Positions 1 through 6,725 of a stretch of DNA of 10,165 nt are shown one piece after another (within the stretch, counting starts at the first letter, position 1; every line of letters starts with the position of its first letter). Below the pieces are notes generated by a model. It saw only the letters and a program-made list of their open reading frames with translations, made no database searches and was not told the DNA's origin. Both the position numbers and the translations under genes were made by a program. The DNA is from UBA1081 sp964495345 (GTDB lineage Bacteria; Bacillota; Clostridia; Oscillospirales; Acutalibacteraceae): positions 1-10,165 of the forward strand of contig CAZBVV010000066.1 in NCBI GenBank assembly GCA_964495345.1, written 5' to 3'.

Positions 1-8
1 TGCTTTGA

Positions 9-998
9 TTATTTCTCGTTTTCTTTTATCCAGTCAATCATGTCTTTAAGTGATTGCTCAACACTCATGGGGGTGTAACCAAGCTCTGCTTTTGCTTTTT
101 CTATTGAAAAATTACAGTTTGAAATGAGCTTTCTTACAGAGTATCTTGTGAAAAGAGGCGTTGTTTTAGTAACCTTGTAATAAACCTCCATAATGGGAGC
201 CGCAACTTTAACAATGCCGTAGCCGAGCTGAAGCTTAGGCTCTTTTTTGCCTGCAACACGGCAAAGAGTACATATAAAATCGTTAACGGAAATCTGTTCT
301 CCGCAAAGAATATAACCCTCACCGCTTCTGCCTTTTTCTGCGGCAGCAATCATACCGTCAGCAACATCGCGGATGTCAACAAAATTGTATGCACCAAAAT
401 TAAGTGATACGGGATAACCGTGTTTTGCAACGGTTCTTACCATTTCACCGATGTTTGAAACCTTAAAATCGTATGGACCTATACACGCACCGGGATAAAC
501 CACAACAGCATCAATAATCCCGTTACGCTGATTTTCAAAAATATAATTCGTAGCACTTGCTTTAGTTTTTGCATATGTACCGTCAAGCTCGTCGGGATTG
601 AAACTTTCTTTTTCTGTCATAAGCTGATTGTCCGGGAGGGGATAGTATGCGTCAACGGATGAGGCGTAAACAAGGCGTCTTACATTACACTTTTTGCAGG
701 CTTCAACCACATTTTTTGTGCCTTCAAAGTTAACTTTCCACACCATGTCATCCTGTCCGACATTAATATCAATAAGACCTGCGAGATGATATACAACATC
801 TGCTCCCTCAAAAGCTTTTTCAAGCGAAGACGGATCTGTAACGTCACCGTAAACCTTTTCACAGTTTATGCCGTCAAAGATTTTTGTATCTTTTCTTATA
901 AGTATTCGTACATTTGCACCGTTATCGGCAAGCTTTTTAAGAAGTGCATAACCGATATGACCTGTTGCCCCTGTAACTACACACAAGGGATTGCTCAT
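9..998 (-). CDS. NAD(P)-dependent epimerase/dehydratase, extended SDR family
   Basis: A 329-residue single-domain extended short-chain dehydrogenase/reductase, near the usual family size. It should be a soluble cytoplasmic enzyme that oxidises or reduces a hydroxyl/keto group, or epimerises a sugar, using NAD(P). Seen directly: the Rossmann glycine motif TGATGHIG at residues 9-16, GDVTD at 51-55 (adenine contact), HLAG at 71-74, and the catalytic YxxxK as Y142-AKT-K146, with a serine pair at 113-114. Arg31 and Arg35 after the second strand hint at NADP(H), which is inference. The overall look is closest to the dihydroflavonol-4-reductase/3-beta-hydroxysteroid dehydrogenase branch; the substrate cannot be read from sequence. 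I start it at ATG 998 because AAAGGTG lies 9 nt upstream. An in-frame GTG at 1010 would add four residues but sits inside that ribosome binding site. It is divergent from the SDR fusion gene, so a shared pathway or control is possible. Confidence 0.93.
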   Translation of the reverse strand: MSNPLCVVTGATGHIGYALLKKLADNGANVRILIRKDTKIFDGINCEKVYGDVTDPSSLEKAFEGADVVYHLAGLIDINVGQDDMVWKVNFEGTKNVVEACKKCNVRRLVYASSVDAYYPLPDNQLMTEKESFNPDELDGTYAKTKASATNYIFENQRNGIIDAVVVYPGACIGPYDFKVSNIGEMVRTVAKHGYPVSLNFGAYNFVDIRDVADGMIAAAEKGRSGEGYILCGEQISVNDFICTLCRVAGKKEPKLQLGYGIVKVAAPIMEVYYKVTKTTPLFTRYSVRKLISNCNFSIEKAKAELGYTPMSVEQSLKDMIDWIKENEK

Positions 999-1007
999 AT
1001 TTTTCAA

Positions 1008-1014
1008 CACCTTT
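1008..1014 (-). promoter_or_regulatory. Ribosome binding site that fixes the SDR gene start
   Basis: On the minus strand AAAGGTG lies 9 nt before the ATG at 998. The upstream in-frame GTG (1010) overlaps this element and has no spacing of its own, so 998 is the better start. Confidence 0.6.
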
Positions 1015-1027
1015 CCATTTTTGTATC

Positions 1028-1056
1028 ATTATACCATTCATTATAAAATTTTTCAA
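1028..1056 (-). promoter_or_regulatory. Sigma-A-type promoter for the minus-strand SDR gene
   Basis: Read on the minus strand: TTGAAA (1051-1056), 17 nt spacer, TATAAT (1028-1033), with TGG directly before the -10 box giving an extended -10. Transcription would begin near 1021, leaving a leader of about 23 nt that contains the ribosome binding site. A second TATAAT (1040-1045) has no matching -35 box. Confidence 0.65.
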
Positions 1057-1105
1057 TAGTTAGCATAGAACTTTTAATATATTTTCTGTGACAATCTGAA
1101 TAAAA

Positions 1106-1204
1106 ATGTGCAAACGATATTTAAATAATGTTTGAACAAAGTTTGAATTATGTTTAAACAATATTTAAAATTCGTTGAAATTATGTTAAAGCTATGTTAA
1201 AATT
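1106..1204 (+). repeat. Nine tandem 11-bp repeats over the SDR-fusion promoter
   Basis: Nine adjacent, gapless 11-bp units: ATGTGCAAACG, ATATTTAAATA, ATGTTTGAACA, AAGTTTGAATT, ATGTTTAAACA, ATATTTAAAAT, TCGTTGAAATT, ATGTTAAAGCT, ATGTTAAAATT. The consensus is about ATGTTTRAAMA, and several units are nearly palindromic (TGTTTAAACA). The period is exactly 11 bp, about one helical turn, so each copy presents on nearly the same DNA face. The -35 box of the downstream promoter lies in unit 7 and the -10 box in unit 9. Helically phased direct repeats of about 11 bp are known for OmpR/PhoB-type regulators; the TGTTAA in the last two units is TTAACA on the other strand, resembling a PhoP half-site. Binding of such a regulator is inference. 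Simple A/T-rich drift is the alternative, but nine in-phase copies argue against it. Confidence 0.7.
1175..1203 (+). promoter_or_regulatory. Promoter of the SDR fusion gene
   Basis: TTGAAA (1175-1180), 17 nt spacer, TAAAAT (1198-1203), preceded by TGT as an extended -10. The transcription start would be near 1210, giving a leader of about 26 nt. The leader contains the AGGGGTG ribosome binding site (1222-1228) 7 nt before the ATG. A TATAAT at 1215-1220 is too close to the start codon and lacks a -35 box. The promoter is embedded in the 11-bp repeat array. Confidence 0.6.
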
Positions 1205-1235
1205 ACAACAAGATTATAATTAGGGGTGTGCTGAA

Positions 1236-3770
1236 ATGCCTAAAAAAACAGTTGCTCTTACAGGCTCATCGGGTACAATGGGATTCCAGGGCTTTTTAGA
1301 GCTTTATGCAAAAAAAGATCAGTATAATATTGTTTTGCTCAATCGTGACAGCAGAAAAAACCGCAGTAAGTTTGAGCCGTATATGAATGACCCGTCAGTC
1401 AGATTTGTCTGGGGTGACCTTACCAATTATGATGATGTTCTCGAAATGGTAAACGGTGCAGACTATATTCTTCATGTTGGAGGTATGGTTTCTCCTGCGG
1501 CAGACTATTATCCTGTAAAAACATTGCAGACGAATGTAGCCGCGGCTGAAAATATTGTAAAAGCTGTAAAGGCACAGCCTGATCCCGATGCGGTCAAAGT
1601 TGTTTACATAGGTACTGTTGCCGAAACAGGCGACCGTAATCCGCCTATCCATTGGGCAAGAACAGGGGACCCTATCAAAATCAGCGTTTACGACCATTAT
1701 GCTATCAGTAAAGTAAAGGCAGAAGCTGTTTTTGCTGAGTCAGGTCTTAAATATTGGGTGTCACTTCGTCAGTCAGGTATTCTCTATCCTGAAATACTTA
1801 AAAATATGGACCCCATTATGTTCCATGTTCCCATTAACGGTGTTCTTGAATGGGCTACTGTTGAGGATTCGGGCAGACTGCTTGCTAATGTCTGCAGTGA
1901 CGAAATTCCCGAAGAATTCTGGAGAAGATTCTATAACATCGGTTCAGGTGAAGAATACAGACTTACAAATTTTGAATTTGAAGAATTACTTTTACATACA
2001 TTGGGTATCGGCTCAACCAAAAAGCTCTTTAATCCTAACTGGTTCATTACCCGTAATTTCCACGGTCAATGGTATTATGATAGTGATGTGCTTGAAGAAT
2101 ACTGCCATTTCAGAGCAAATATTCCCGTTAAGCAGTATTACAAGAACATGATGAATAAGGTTGAGTCATTTTATAAGCTTGCATTTTTTGCTAAACCTTT
2201 TGCAACCATACTCAAAGATACATGGATGAAGAAAATCGCATCCGCAGAAAATTACGGTACTCTCTGGTGGGTAAAAAATAATGTTCCCAAAAGAATGTCA
2301 GCATTCTACGGCAGTATGGAGGAATATAAAAAACTGCCTAAAGATTGGAAAGATTTTAAAATTGTTATCCCCTCAAAGAAAAAGACTTCCGATGAGGTTA
2401 TTATTCTTGACCACGGTTATGATGAAACAAAGCCCTTTGATTCACTTACTATTGAGGATTTGCAGAAAGCTGCCGAGTTCAGAGGCGGTAAGTGCCTTGC
2501 AACTGAAATTGTAGATATGTATACTCCTGTTAAGTGGGTAAGTGCAAGAGGTCACGAGTTTGAAATGAGCCCCAATCTCGTTTTAAAGGGTGGTCATTGG
2601 TGTCCCGAAGAACTTCCTTGGCCCTGGGATTACGATACTGAGGCTAAAATCAATCCGTTCTTTGCACAGGTTTGGTATCCTCTTCACAGCAAGGATGAAA
2701 ACAACTATTACGGTGCTGAAATATTTAATGATTTCAAAGAAAAGGTTGCCATGAAAGTATTTATGATTGGCGGCACGGGTCTTTTGGGCAGTGAAGCTGC
2801 AAGGCAGTTTATCGAAAGAGGTCATGAGGTTAAGAGTGTTGCTCTGCCTCCTCTTCCCGAAGGTGCACCTATTCCACCCGAAATGGAACTTGAATTTTGC
2901 AATATTTATGAAAAAACAGACGAAGAAATCAAAGAGATGCTCAGAGGCTATGATTGCTTTGTCTTTGCCGCAGGTATAGACGAAAGAGTTGAATTCCCTG
3001 CACCTGTTTATGATGCATACTATAAATATAATATTGCTCCTCTCAAAAGAATATTGCCTTTGTGTAAAGAGGTCGGTGTTAAAAAAGCTGTTATTCTCGG
3101 CTCATATTTCTCATATCTTGCAAAGAATTATCCCGAGCTTAAAGCAACTGAAAAGCATCCTTATATCAGAAGCCGTATTGACCAGGAAGAAGTTGCATTC
3201 TCATTTGCAGATGATAACTTTGACGTTTCAGTTCTTGAACTTCCTTATATTTTCGGTACACAGCCCGGCAGAAAGCCCGTATGGGTTATCCTTATCGAAC
3301 AGATAAAGATGATGGATAAGCTTCCCTTTACAATGTATCCAAAGGGTGGTACTGCGATGCTTACAGTGCGCCAGGTTGGTGAGGTAATTGTTGGTGCTGC
3401 AGAAAAGTCTAAGGGTGCAAAGGCTTGGCCTATAAGCATGTATAATATGACATGGAAGGAATTTCTTAAAATCGTTTATGCCGCAAGAGGTATGGGCGAA
3501 AACAGAAAGATTCTCAGTGTTGCTCCATGGATGATGCGTATGGGACTTGGTAAAGTCAAGAAAGAATATGCAGAAAAGGGTATTGAAAGCGGTATTGATG
3601 TTGACGGACTTGCAGATATTATGGACATCAACCTCTTTATGGATACAAAGTACAGCCGTGAACTCGGTGCAACGGATGACGACATCAGAGCAGCAATCTT
3701 TGATTCAATCAAGGTCAGTCAGGCAGTTTACGACGGTAAAGTAAATCTTCTCGGCATGAAAGGCGAATAA
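1236..3770 (+). CDS. Tandem SDR fusion: two NAD(P)-dependent epimerase/dehydratase domains
   Basis: An 844-residue protein, more than twice the normal extended-SDR length, and probably a cytoplasmic oxidoreductase. Domain 1 (about 1-320) has TGSSGTMG at 9-16 and catalytic Y155-AIS-K159; Arg37 after strand 2 hints at NADP(H). A middle segment (about 321-505) is rich in Trp and Tyr. Within it residues 417-459 match the layout of treble-clef zinc-finger domains: GGKC, then KW and GH, then WCP, but with Ser436 and Glu459 where cysteines are expected. Domain 2 (about 506-835) has a second Rossmann motif, IGGTGLLG at 511-518. At its expected active site I see Y643-IRS-R647, i.e. Arg instead of the catalytic Lys, so it may bind a nucleotide without normal SDR catalysis. 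The start is fixed by AGGGGTG 7 nt upstream. It is monocistronic, with its own promoter and terminator. Substrate unknown. There is no sign of a frameshift joining two genes: the frame is continuous through the linker. Confidence 0.93.
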   Translation: MPKKTVALTGSSGTMGFQGFLELYAKKDQYNIVLLNRDSRKNRSKFEPYMNDPSVRFVWGDLTNYDDVLEMVNGADYILHVGGMVSPAADYYPVKTLQTNVAAAENIVKAVKAQPDPDAVKVVYIGTVAETGDRNPPIHWARTGDPIKISVYDHYAISKVKAEAVFAESGLKYWVSLRQSGILYPEILKNMDPIMFHVPINGVLEWATVEDSGRLLANVCSDEIPEEFWRRFYNIGSGEEYRLTNFEFEELLLHTLGIGSTKKLFNPNWFITRNFHGQWYYDSDVLEEYCHFRANIPVKQYYKNMMNKVESFYKLAFFAKPFATILKDTWMKKIASAENYGTLWWVKNNVPKRMSAFYGSMEEYKKLPKDWKDFKIVIPSKKKTSDEVIILDHGYDETKPFDSLTIEDLQKAAEFRGGKCLATEIVDMYTPVKWVSARGHEFEMSPNLVLKGGHWCPEELPWPWDYDTEAKINPFFAQVWYPLHSKDENNYYGAEIFNDFKEKVAMKVFMIGGTGLLGSEAARQFIERGHEVKSVALPPLPEGAPIPPEMELEFCNIYEKTDEEIKEMLRGYDCFVFAAGIDERVEFPAPVYDAYYKYNIAPLKRILPLCKEVGVKKAVILGSYFSYLAKNYPELKATEKHPYIRSRIDQEEVAFSFADDNFDVSVLELPYIFGTQPGRKPVWVILIEQIKMMDKLPFTMYPKGGTAMLTVRQVGEVIVGAAEKSKGAKAWPISMYNMTWKEFLKIVYAARGMGENRKILSVAPWMMRMGLGKVKKEYAEKGIESGIDVDGLADIMDINLFMDTKYSRELGATDDDIRAAIFDSIKVSQAVYDGKVNLLGMKGE
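2475..2615 (+). other. Degenerate treble-clef-like segment within the SDR fusion
   Basis: Residues about 414-460 follow the pattern GG-x-C, 10-13 residues, W-x-C-x-x-G-H, about 15 residues, G-x-W-C-P-x-C seen in treble-clef zinc-finger repeats. Here Cys420, Gly439-His440 and Cys456-Pro457 are kept, but the cysteine two after Trp434 is Ser436 and the final cysteine is Glu459. I infer a fold relic that no longer binds zinc in the usual way. The similarity is judged by eye only. Confidence 0.5.
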
Positions 3771-3782
3771 TATTTATAAATT

Positions 3783-3817
3783 AACTTGCACGGAAAAACT
3801 TCTGTGCAAGTTTTTTT
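3783..3817 (+). terminator. Rho-independent terminator of the SDR fusion gene
   Basis: The arms AACTTGCAC (3783-3791) and GTGCAAGTT (3804-3812) extend inward to a 13-bp stem with one G-T pair and an AAAC loop. A run of seven T follows from 3811. It starts 12 nt after the TAA stop. Confidence 0.92.
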
Positions 3818-3901
3818 ACTTTATAGGAAACTGCGTTTCCATAAAGCAAAAAAATTATATGTCCCGCCGATTTGCCCTGCGGGCACGGCGATGGACTATC
3901 C

Positions 3902-3940
3902 GAAAACGGTCGCCGTAGGCGTACGGCGAAAGCCGTTTTC
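3902..3940. repeat. Long GC-rich hairpin
   Basis: The outer arms GAAAACGG (3902-3909) and CCGTTTTC (3933-3940) enclose inner arms CGCCGTA (3911-3917) and TACGGCG (3922-3928), with a 4-nt loop and a 3-nt bulge (AAG, 3930-3932). It lacks a T tract on the plus strand, so it is more like a REP-type extragenic palindrome than a terminator. Confidence 0.6.
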
Positions 3941-3975
3941 TTGTAATAATTTATCAGAATATTGATTTAAAAAAT

Positions 3976-4281
3976 GTAGGGAGCGTCGCCCTCGTCGCTC
4001 CGATTGATGGAAATGTACCATTTTCATCAATTCAAAGTCAGCTTAACTCAAAAAAGAGTGCAAGCCTCCATCTTTGAGGGAGGTGTCGCCGACAGGCGAC
4101 GGAGGGAGTAGACGAGACTAAAATTACAGCAAAATCGCCATTTCTTATACTCCCTCAGTCACTTTGTGCCAGCTCCCTCAATGAGGGAGCCATTCTCTTT
4201 TTTTTGATTTTGTTCGTTAATCAACAATAATCAAAATCGCAGATTTTGATTATTCGGAGCGACGAGGGCGACGCTCCCTAC
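3976..4281. mobile_element. MITE-like non-coding element with perfect 27-bp terminal inverted repeats
   Basis: Bases 3976-4002 (starting GTAGGGAGCG) are the exact reverse complement of 4255-4281 (ending CGCTCCCTAC), 27 of 27 by eye. The 252 bp between have no coding capacity but hold further hairpins: TTGATGGAAATG/CATTTTCATCAA (4004-4030, 3-nt loop, one G-T pair) beside the left end, a perfect 13-bp stem (4226-4254, GCA loop) beside the right end, and a nested element in the middle. No transposase is present and I see no clear target-site duplication. The layout suggests a miniature inverted-repeat element moved in trans. I recall similar 'GGGAGCGACGAGGGCGACGCTCCC'-like content as common in gut Clostridia, but I could not check this here. 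Confidence 0.6.
4064..4191. repeat. Nested inverted-repeat element inside the MITE-like element
   Basis: The left end (GCCTCCATC...GAGGGAGG) and the right end (GCTCCCTCA...GAGGGAGCC) are imperfect inverted copies of each other over roughly 45 bp; both also carry an inner GAGGGAGTA/TACTCCCTC pair (4102-4110, 4148-4156). Each end can fold on itself: GTCGCC/GGCGAC (4085-4100) on the left and GCTCCCTC/GAGGGAGC (4172-4190) on the right. The nesting suggests insertion of one small element into another, or one composite family. No coding content. Confidence 0.55.
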
Positions 4282-4328
4282 GGCTTATGTTATTTAATTT
4301 CTGCACTGTTAAATTATTGTTTATACTC

Positions 4329-4367
4329 AAAAAAATCAAGTCCGCACCGAATTAACGGTACGGACTT
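4329..4367 (-). terminator. Rho-independent terminator of the topoisomerase operon
   Basis: On the minus strand, arms AAGTCCG and CGGACTT (plus-strand 4361-4367 and 4338-4344) with an inner 4-bp stem, one mismatch and a 6-nt loop, are followed by GA and a run of seven T. It lies about 100 nt beyond the A-subunit stop codon. Confidence 0.8.
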
Positions 4368-4467
4368 ACGGATACATACAACGCAAACGCTTTTTTATAT
4401 ACTGTCTGCATCCGTCATTTGTATTATTGTCTTTGACGGATTAAATATCAAAGGAAATTTTTGTTAA

Positions 4468-6711
4468 TCAGAAAGACATCTGCTCGCCTGAATCCTCTGC
4501 TGAAAGGATTGCACCTGCAGAAGGCAGAGTTTTGGTCTTGTAACGCTGCGGCTTTGTAAACATTCCGTCTTTATAATAAACAATCTCGGCAACTCTGTGA
4601 CCTTTTTTAAGGTTCATTACTGCTACACCCTGAGTATTTTTTGTTGTTTTGGATGAAATAGCACCGGAGTTGAATATGAGAAGTCTGCCTGATGTTGATT
4701 TTATGACAAAATCTGTATCATCTGTTATGAGGAATGCCGCTACAAGGGGAGATTTATCGGAATATGCGTTGATTAGCTTCTTGCGGTTCGTTTTTGTTTC
4801 ATAAGATGCCATGTCAACTTTTGCAACCTTGCCGTTTTCAAAGAAGAACAGCATATAACCCTTATAATCGGATGTGGCCGCCATGTAGACAGATGATTCT
4901 CCGCTGTCAAAGCCTAACTTTGTGGGAATATAGTCACCTAATAGGCTTGTTTTTGAATCTTCAAAATCGCACACTCTTGATTTGTAGGTTTGACATTTAT
5001 CTGAGAAGAATAAAAGATGTACCGCATTTGAGGAATCAAGCTCCTGTGTGATAAAGTCGTTATCTTTGAGCTTGTGTATGCCGTTGCTCATACGCAGTGA
5101 CAGGGGAGTTATCTTTTTGAAATAACCGTCGTGTGTGTAGAAAAGTCTTACCGGGTAATCTTCAATCTGTTCGTCACTCTGTTCAGATTCGTTGTCATAA
5201 TCGTAAAGAATCTCCGTTTTTCTTTCCTGACCGTATTTTTTCATTACATCTTTAAGTTCGGAAATGATGATGTTTTTGATTCTTGACTTTGAAGCAAGGA
5301 TATCTTCCATATCTGCAATAGTATTTTTCAGTTCCTCAATATCTTCAAGTCGTTTGAGAATGTACTCACGGTTTAAATGCCTTAACTTGATTTCAGCAAC
5401 GTATTCAGCCTGAATCTCGTCAATTCCGAAACCAATCATAAGATTTGGTACAACATCCGCTTCTTCTTCTGTTTCTCTTACTATTTTAATAGCCTTGTCA
5501 ATATCAAGCAGAATCTTTTGAAGCCCTAAAAGAAGATGTAATCTGTCCTTAGCCTTGCCCAGATTGTATGCCGTTCTTCGCTTGATACACTCTGTTCTGA
5601 AACCAAGCCACTCATCAAGAATTTCACCTACCCCCATAACCTTAGGCGTACCGCCTACAAGGATGTTAAAATTACAGCTTGTTGGGTCTTCAAGAGGTGT
5701 TTTTTGGAAAAGCTTTGACATAAGCTTGTCAACGTCAACACCACGCTTTAAATCAATGGTTATTTTAAGACCGGACTTATCGGTTTCATCACGGACATCA
5801 CTTATTTCTTTAAGTTTACCTGCTTTTGCAAGCTCAATTATTTTGTCAATAATTGCTTCAACGGTCGTTGAAGGAGGAATCTGCGTAATATCTATGCAGT
5901 TGTTTGATTTGTCGTAGCTGTATCTTGCTCTTACTCTTACAGAGCCTCTGCCTGTTTTGTAAATTTCTTCAAGCTTTGCCCTGTCGTAAAGCAGAATACC
6001 GCCGCCGCTGAAATCGGGAGCAATAAGTGTTTCTGCAATATCGTGGTCAGGATTTTTAATAAGAGCTATTGTTGTTTCACATATTTCATTGAGATTGAAC
6101 GAGCATATGTTACTTGCCATACCTACGGCAATACCTGTATTGTTATTGACTAAAACCGTGGGGAATGTAACGGGAAAGAGCTTAGGCTCTTGCATTGAAT
6201 TGTCGTAGTTGGGAACAAAATCAACAGTATCTTTATCAATATCACGGAAAAGCTCCTGGCATATTTTGTCAAGCTTTGCCTCTGTGTATCGGGATGCGGC
6301 ATACGCCATATTTTTTGAATATGCCTTACCGAAGTTACCCTTTGAGTCAACGAAAGGATGCAGTAACGCCTCGTTACCTCTTGTAAGACGAACCATTGTT
6401 TCATAAATTGCCGCATCACCGTGAGGGTTGAGCTGCATGGTTCGACCCACAATGTTTGCAGACTTGACCTTAGCTCCGTTTAAAAGCCCCATAAGATACA
6501 TTGTGTAAAGGAGCTTGCGGTGTGAGGGTTTAAAACCGTCGATTTCGGGTATAGCTCTTGAAAGAATAACACTCATTGCATAGGGCATATAGTTGGTTTC
6601 AAGAGTATCGGTAATAATCTGCGGCTGAACCTCGCCTGCACCTAAAATGTGTGCATTCGGATTGAGACCCTCATGCTTTATTTCATTATCGTTTTTCTTT
6701 TTTCTTGCCAT
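4468..6711 (-). CDS. Type IIA DNA topoisomerase subunit A (GyrA/ParC type, divergent)
   Basis: A 747-residue breakage-reunion subunit that cuts and rejoins double-stranded DNA with its partner B subunit. Seen: the winged-helix region, with catalytic Arg141-Tyr142 in SRYTEAKL, NPHGDAAIYET (95-105), GIAVGMASNI (193-202), a long helical coiled-coil/C-gate region (about 365-500), then a C-terminal region (about 517-715) with several propeller-blade-like stretches such as GYMLFFFENGKVAKV. I find no canonical GyrA box (QRRGGKG), and the length fits ParC (about 740-800) better than GyrA (about 820-880), so a topoisomerase IV-like decatenase is my preferred reading; GyrA-type is not excluded. Oddities: SRAIPEIDGFKP is one residue shorter than the usual RALP-x-VRDGLKP, the usual FGSIDGD stretch is replaced, and Ala100 occupies the E. 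coli GyrA Ser83 position. Its ribosome binding site AGGAG (8-nt spacing) lies directly after the B-subunit stop. Confidence 0.95.
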   Translation of the reverse strand: MARKKKNDNEIKHEGLNPNAHILGAGEVQPQIITDTLETNYMPYAMSVILSRAIPEIDGFKPSHRKLLYTMYLMGLLNGAKVKSANIVGRTMQLNPHGDAAIYETMVRLTRGNEALLHPFVDSKGNFGKAYSKNMAYAASRYTEAKLDKICQELFRDIDKDTVDFVPNYDNSMQEPKLFPVTFPTVLVNNNTGIAVGMASNICSFNLNEICETTIALIKNPDHDIAETLIAPDFSGGGILLYDRAKLEEIYKTGRGSVRVRARYSYDKSNNCIDITQIPPSTTVEAIIDKIIELAKAGKLKEISDVRDETDKSGLKITIDLKRGVDVDKLMSKLFQKTPLEDPTSCNFNILVGGTPKVMGVGEILDEWLGFRTECIKRRTAYNLGKAKDRLHLLLGLQKILLDIDKAIKIVRETEEEADVVPNLMIGFGIDEIQAEYVAEIKLRHLNREYILKRLEDIEELKNTIADMEDILASKSRIKNIIISELKDVMKKYGQERKTEILYDYDNESEQSDEQIEDYPVRLFYTHDGYFKKITPLSLRMSNGIHKLKDNDFITQELDSSNAVHLLFFSDKCQTYKSRVCDFEDSKTSLLGDYIPTKLGFDSGESSVYMAATSDYKGYMLFFFENGKVAKVDMASYETKTNRKKLINAYSDKSPLVAAFLITDDTDFVIKSTSGRLLIFNSGAISSKTTKNTQGVAVMNLKKGHRVAEIVYYKDGMFTKPQRYKTKTLPSAGAILSAEDSGEQMSF

Positions 6712-6725
6712 TATATTTTCTCCTG

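Larger units (their letters stand above)
3818..4328. other. Gene-free intergenic tract filled with hairpin repeats
   Basis: No credible gene is present: the only open frames lack a ribosome binding site and run through repeats. Visible structures are a small GGAAAC/GTTTCC hairpin (3826-3840), a GC-rich interrupted hairpin (3865-3890), a long hairpin (3902-3940), and the 306-bp inverted-repeat element (3976-4281). The tract lies between two converging terminators, a typical place for insertions that do no harm. The GC-rich hairpins stand out from the A/T-rich surroundings. Confidence 0.7.

Noticed and set aside
1106..1204. The 11-bp repeat array as a CRISPR or an iteron-type replication origin
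   Set aside because: The units are too short and have no spacers for CRISPR. No replication initiator gene or DnaA boxes are seen nearby, and the promoter elements inside the array favour a regulatory role.
1215..1220. TATAAT just upstream of the SDR fusion gene as its -10 box
   Set aside because: It would place the transcription start inside the ribosome binding site and lacks a -35 box; the TTGAAA/TAAAAT pair upstream is better.
4172..4205. GCTCCCTC/GAGGGAGC hairpin with a T8 run as a terminator
   Set aside because: Seven bases separate the stem from the T run, and no gene reads into it from the left past the strong terminator at 3783-3817. The stem is better explained as the end of the nested repeat element.
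4411..4440. TCCGTCA/TGACGGA inverted repeat beyond the A-subunit stop
   Set aside because: A 7-bp stem with a 16-nt loop and no T tract on either side is weak and could be chance; the real terminator lies at 4329-4367.
4246..4467. Plus-strand 73-codon open frame
   Set aside because: It starts inside the inverted-repeat element, has no ribosome binding site, runs through the topoisomerase terminator and ends just before the converging gene.
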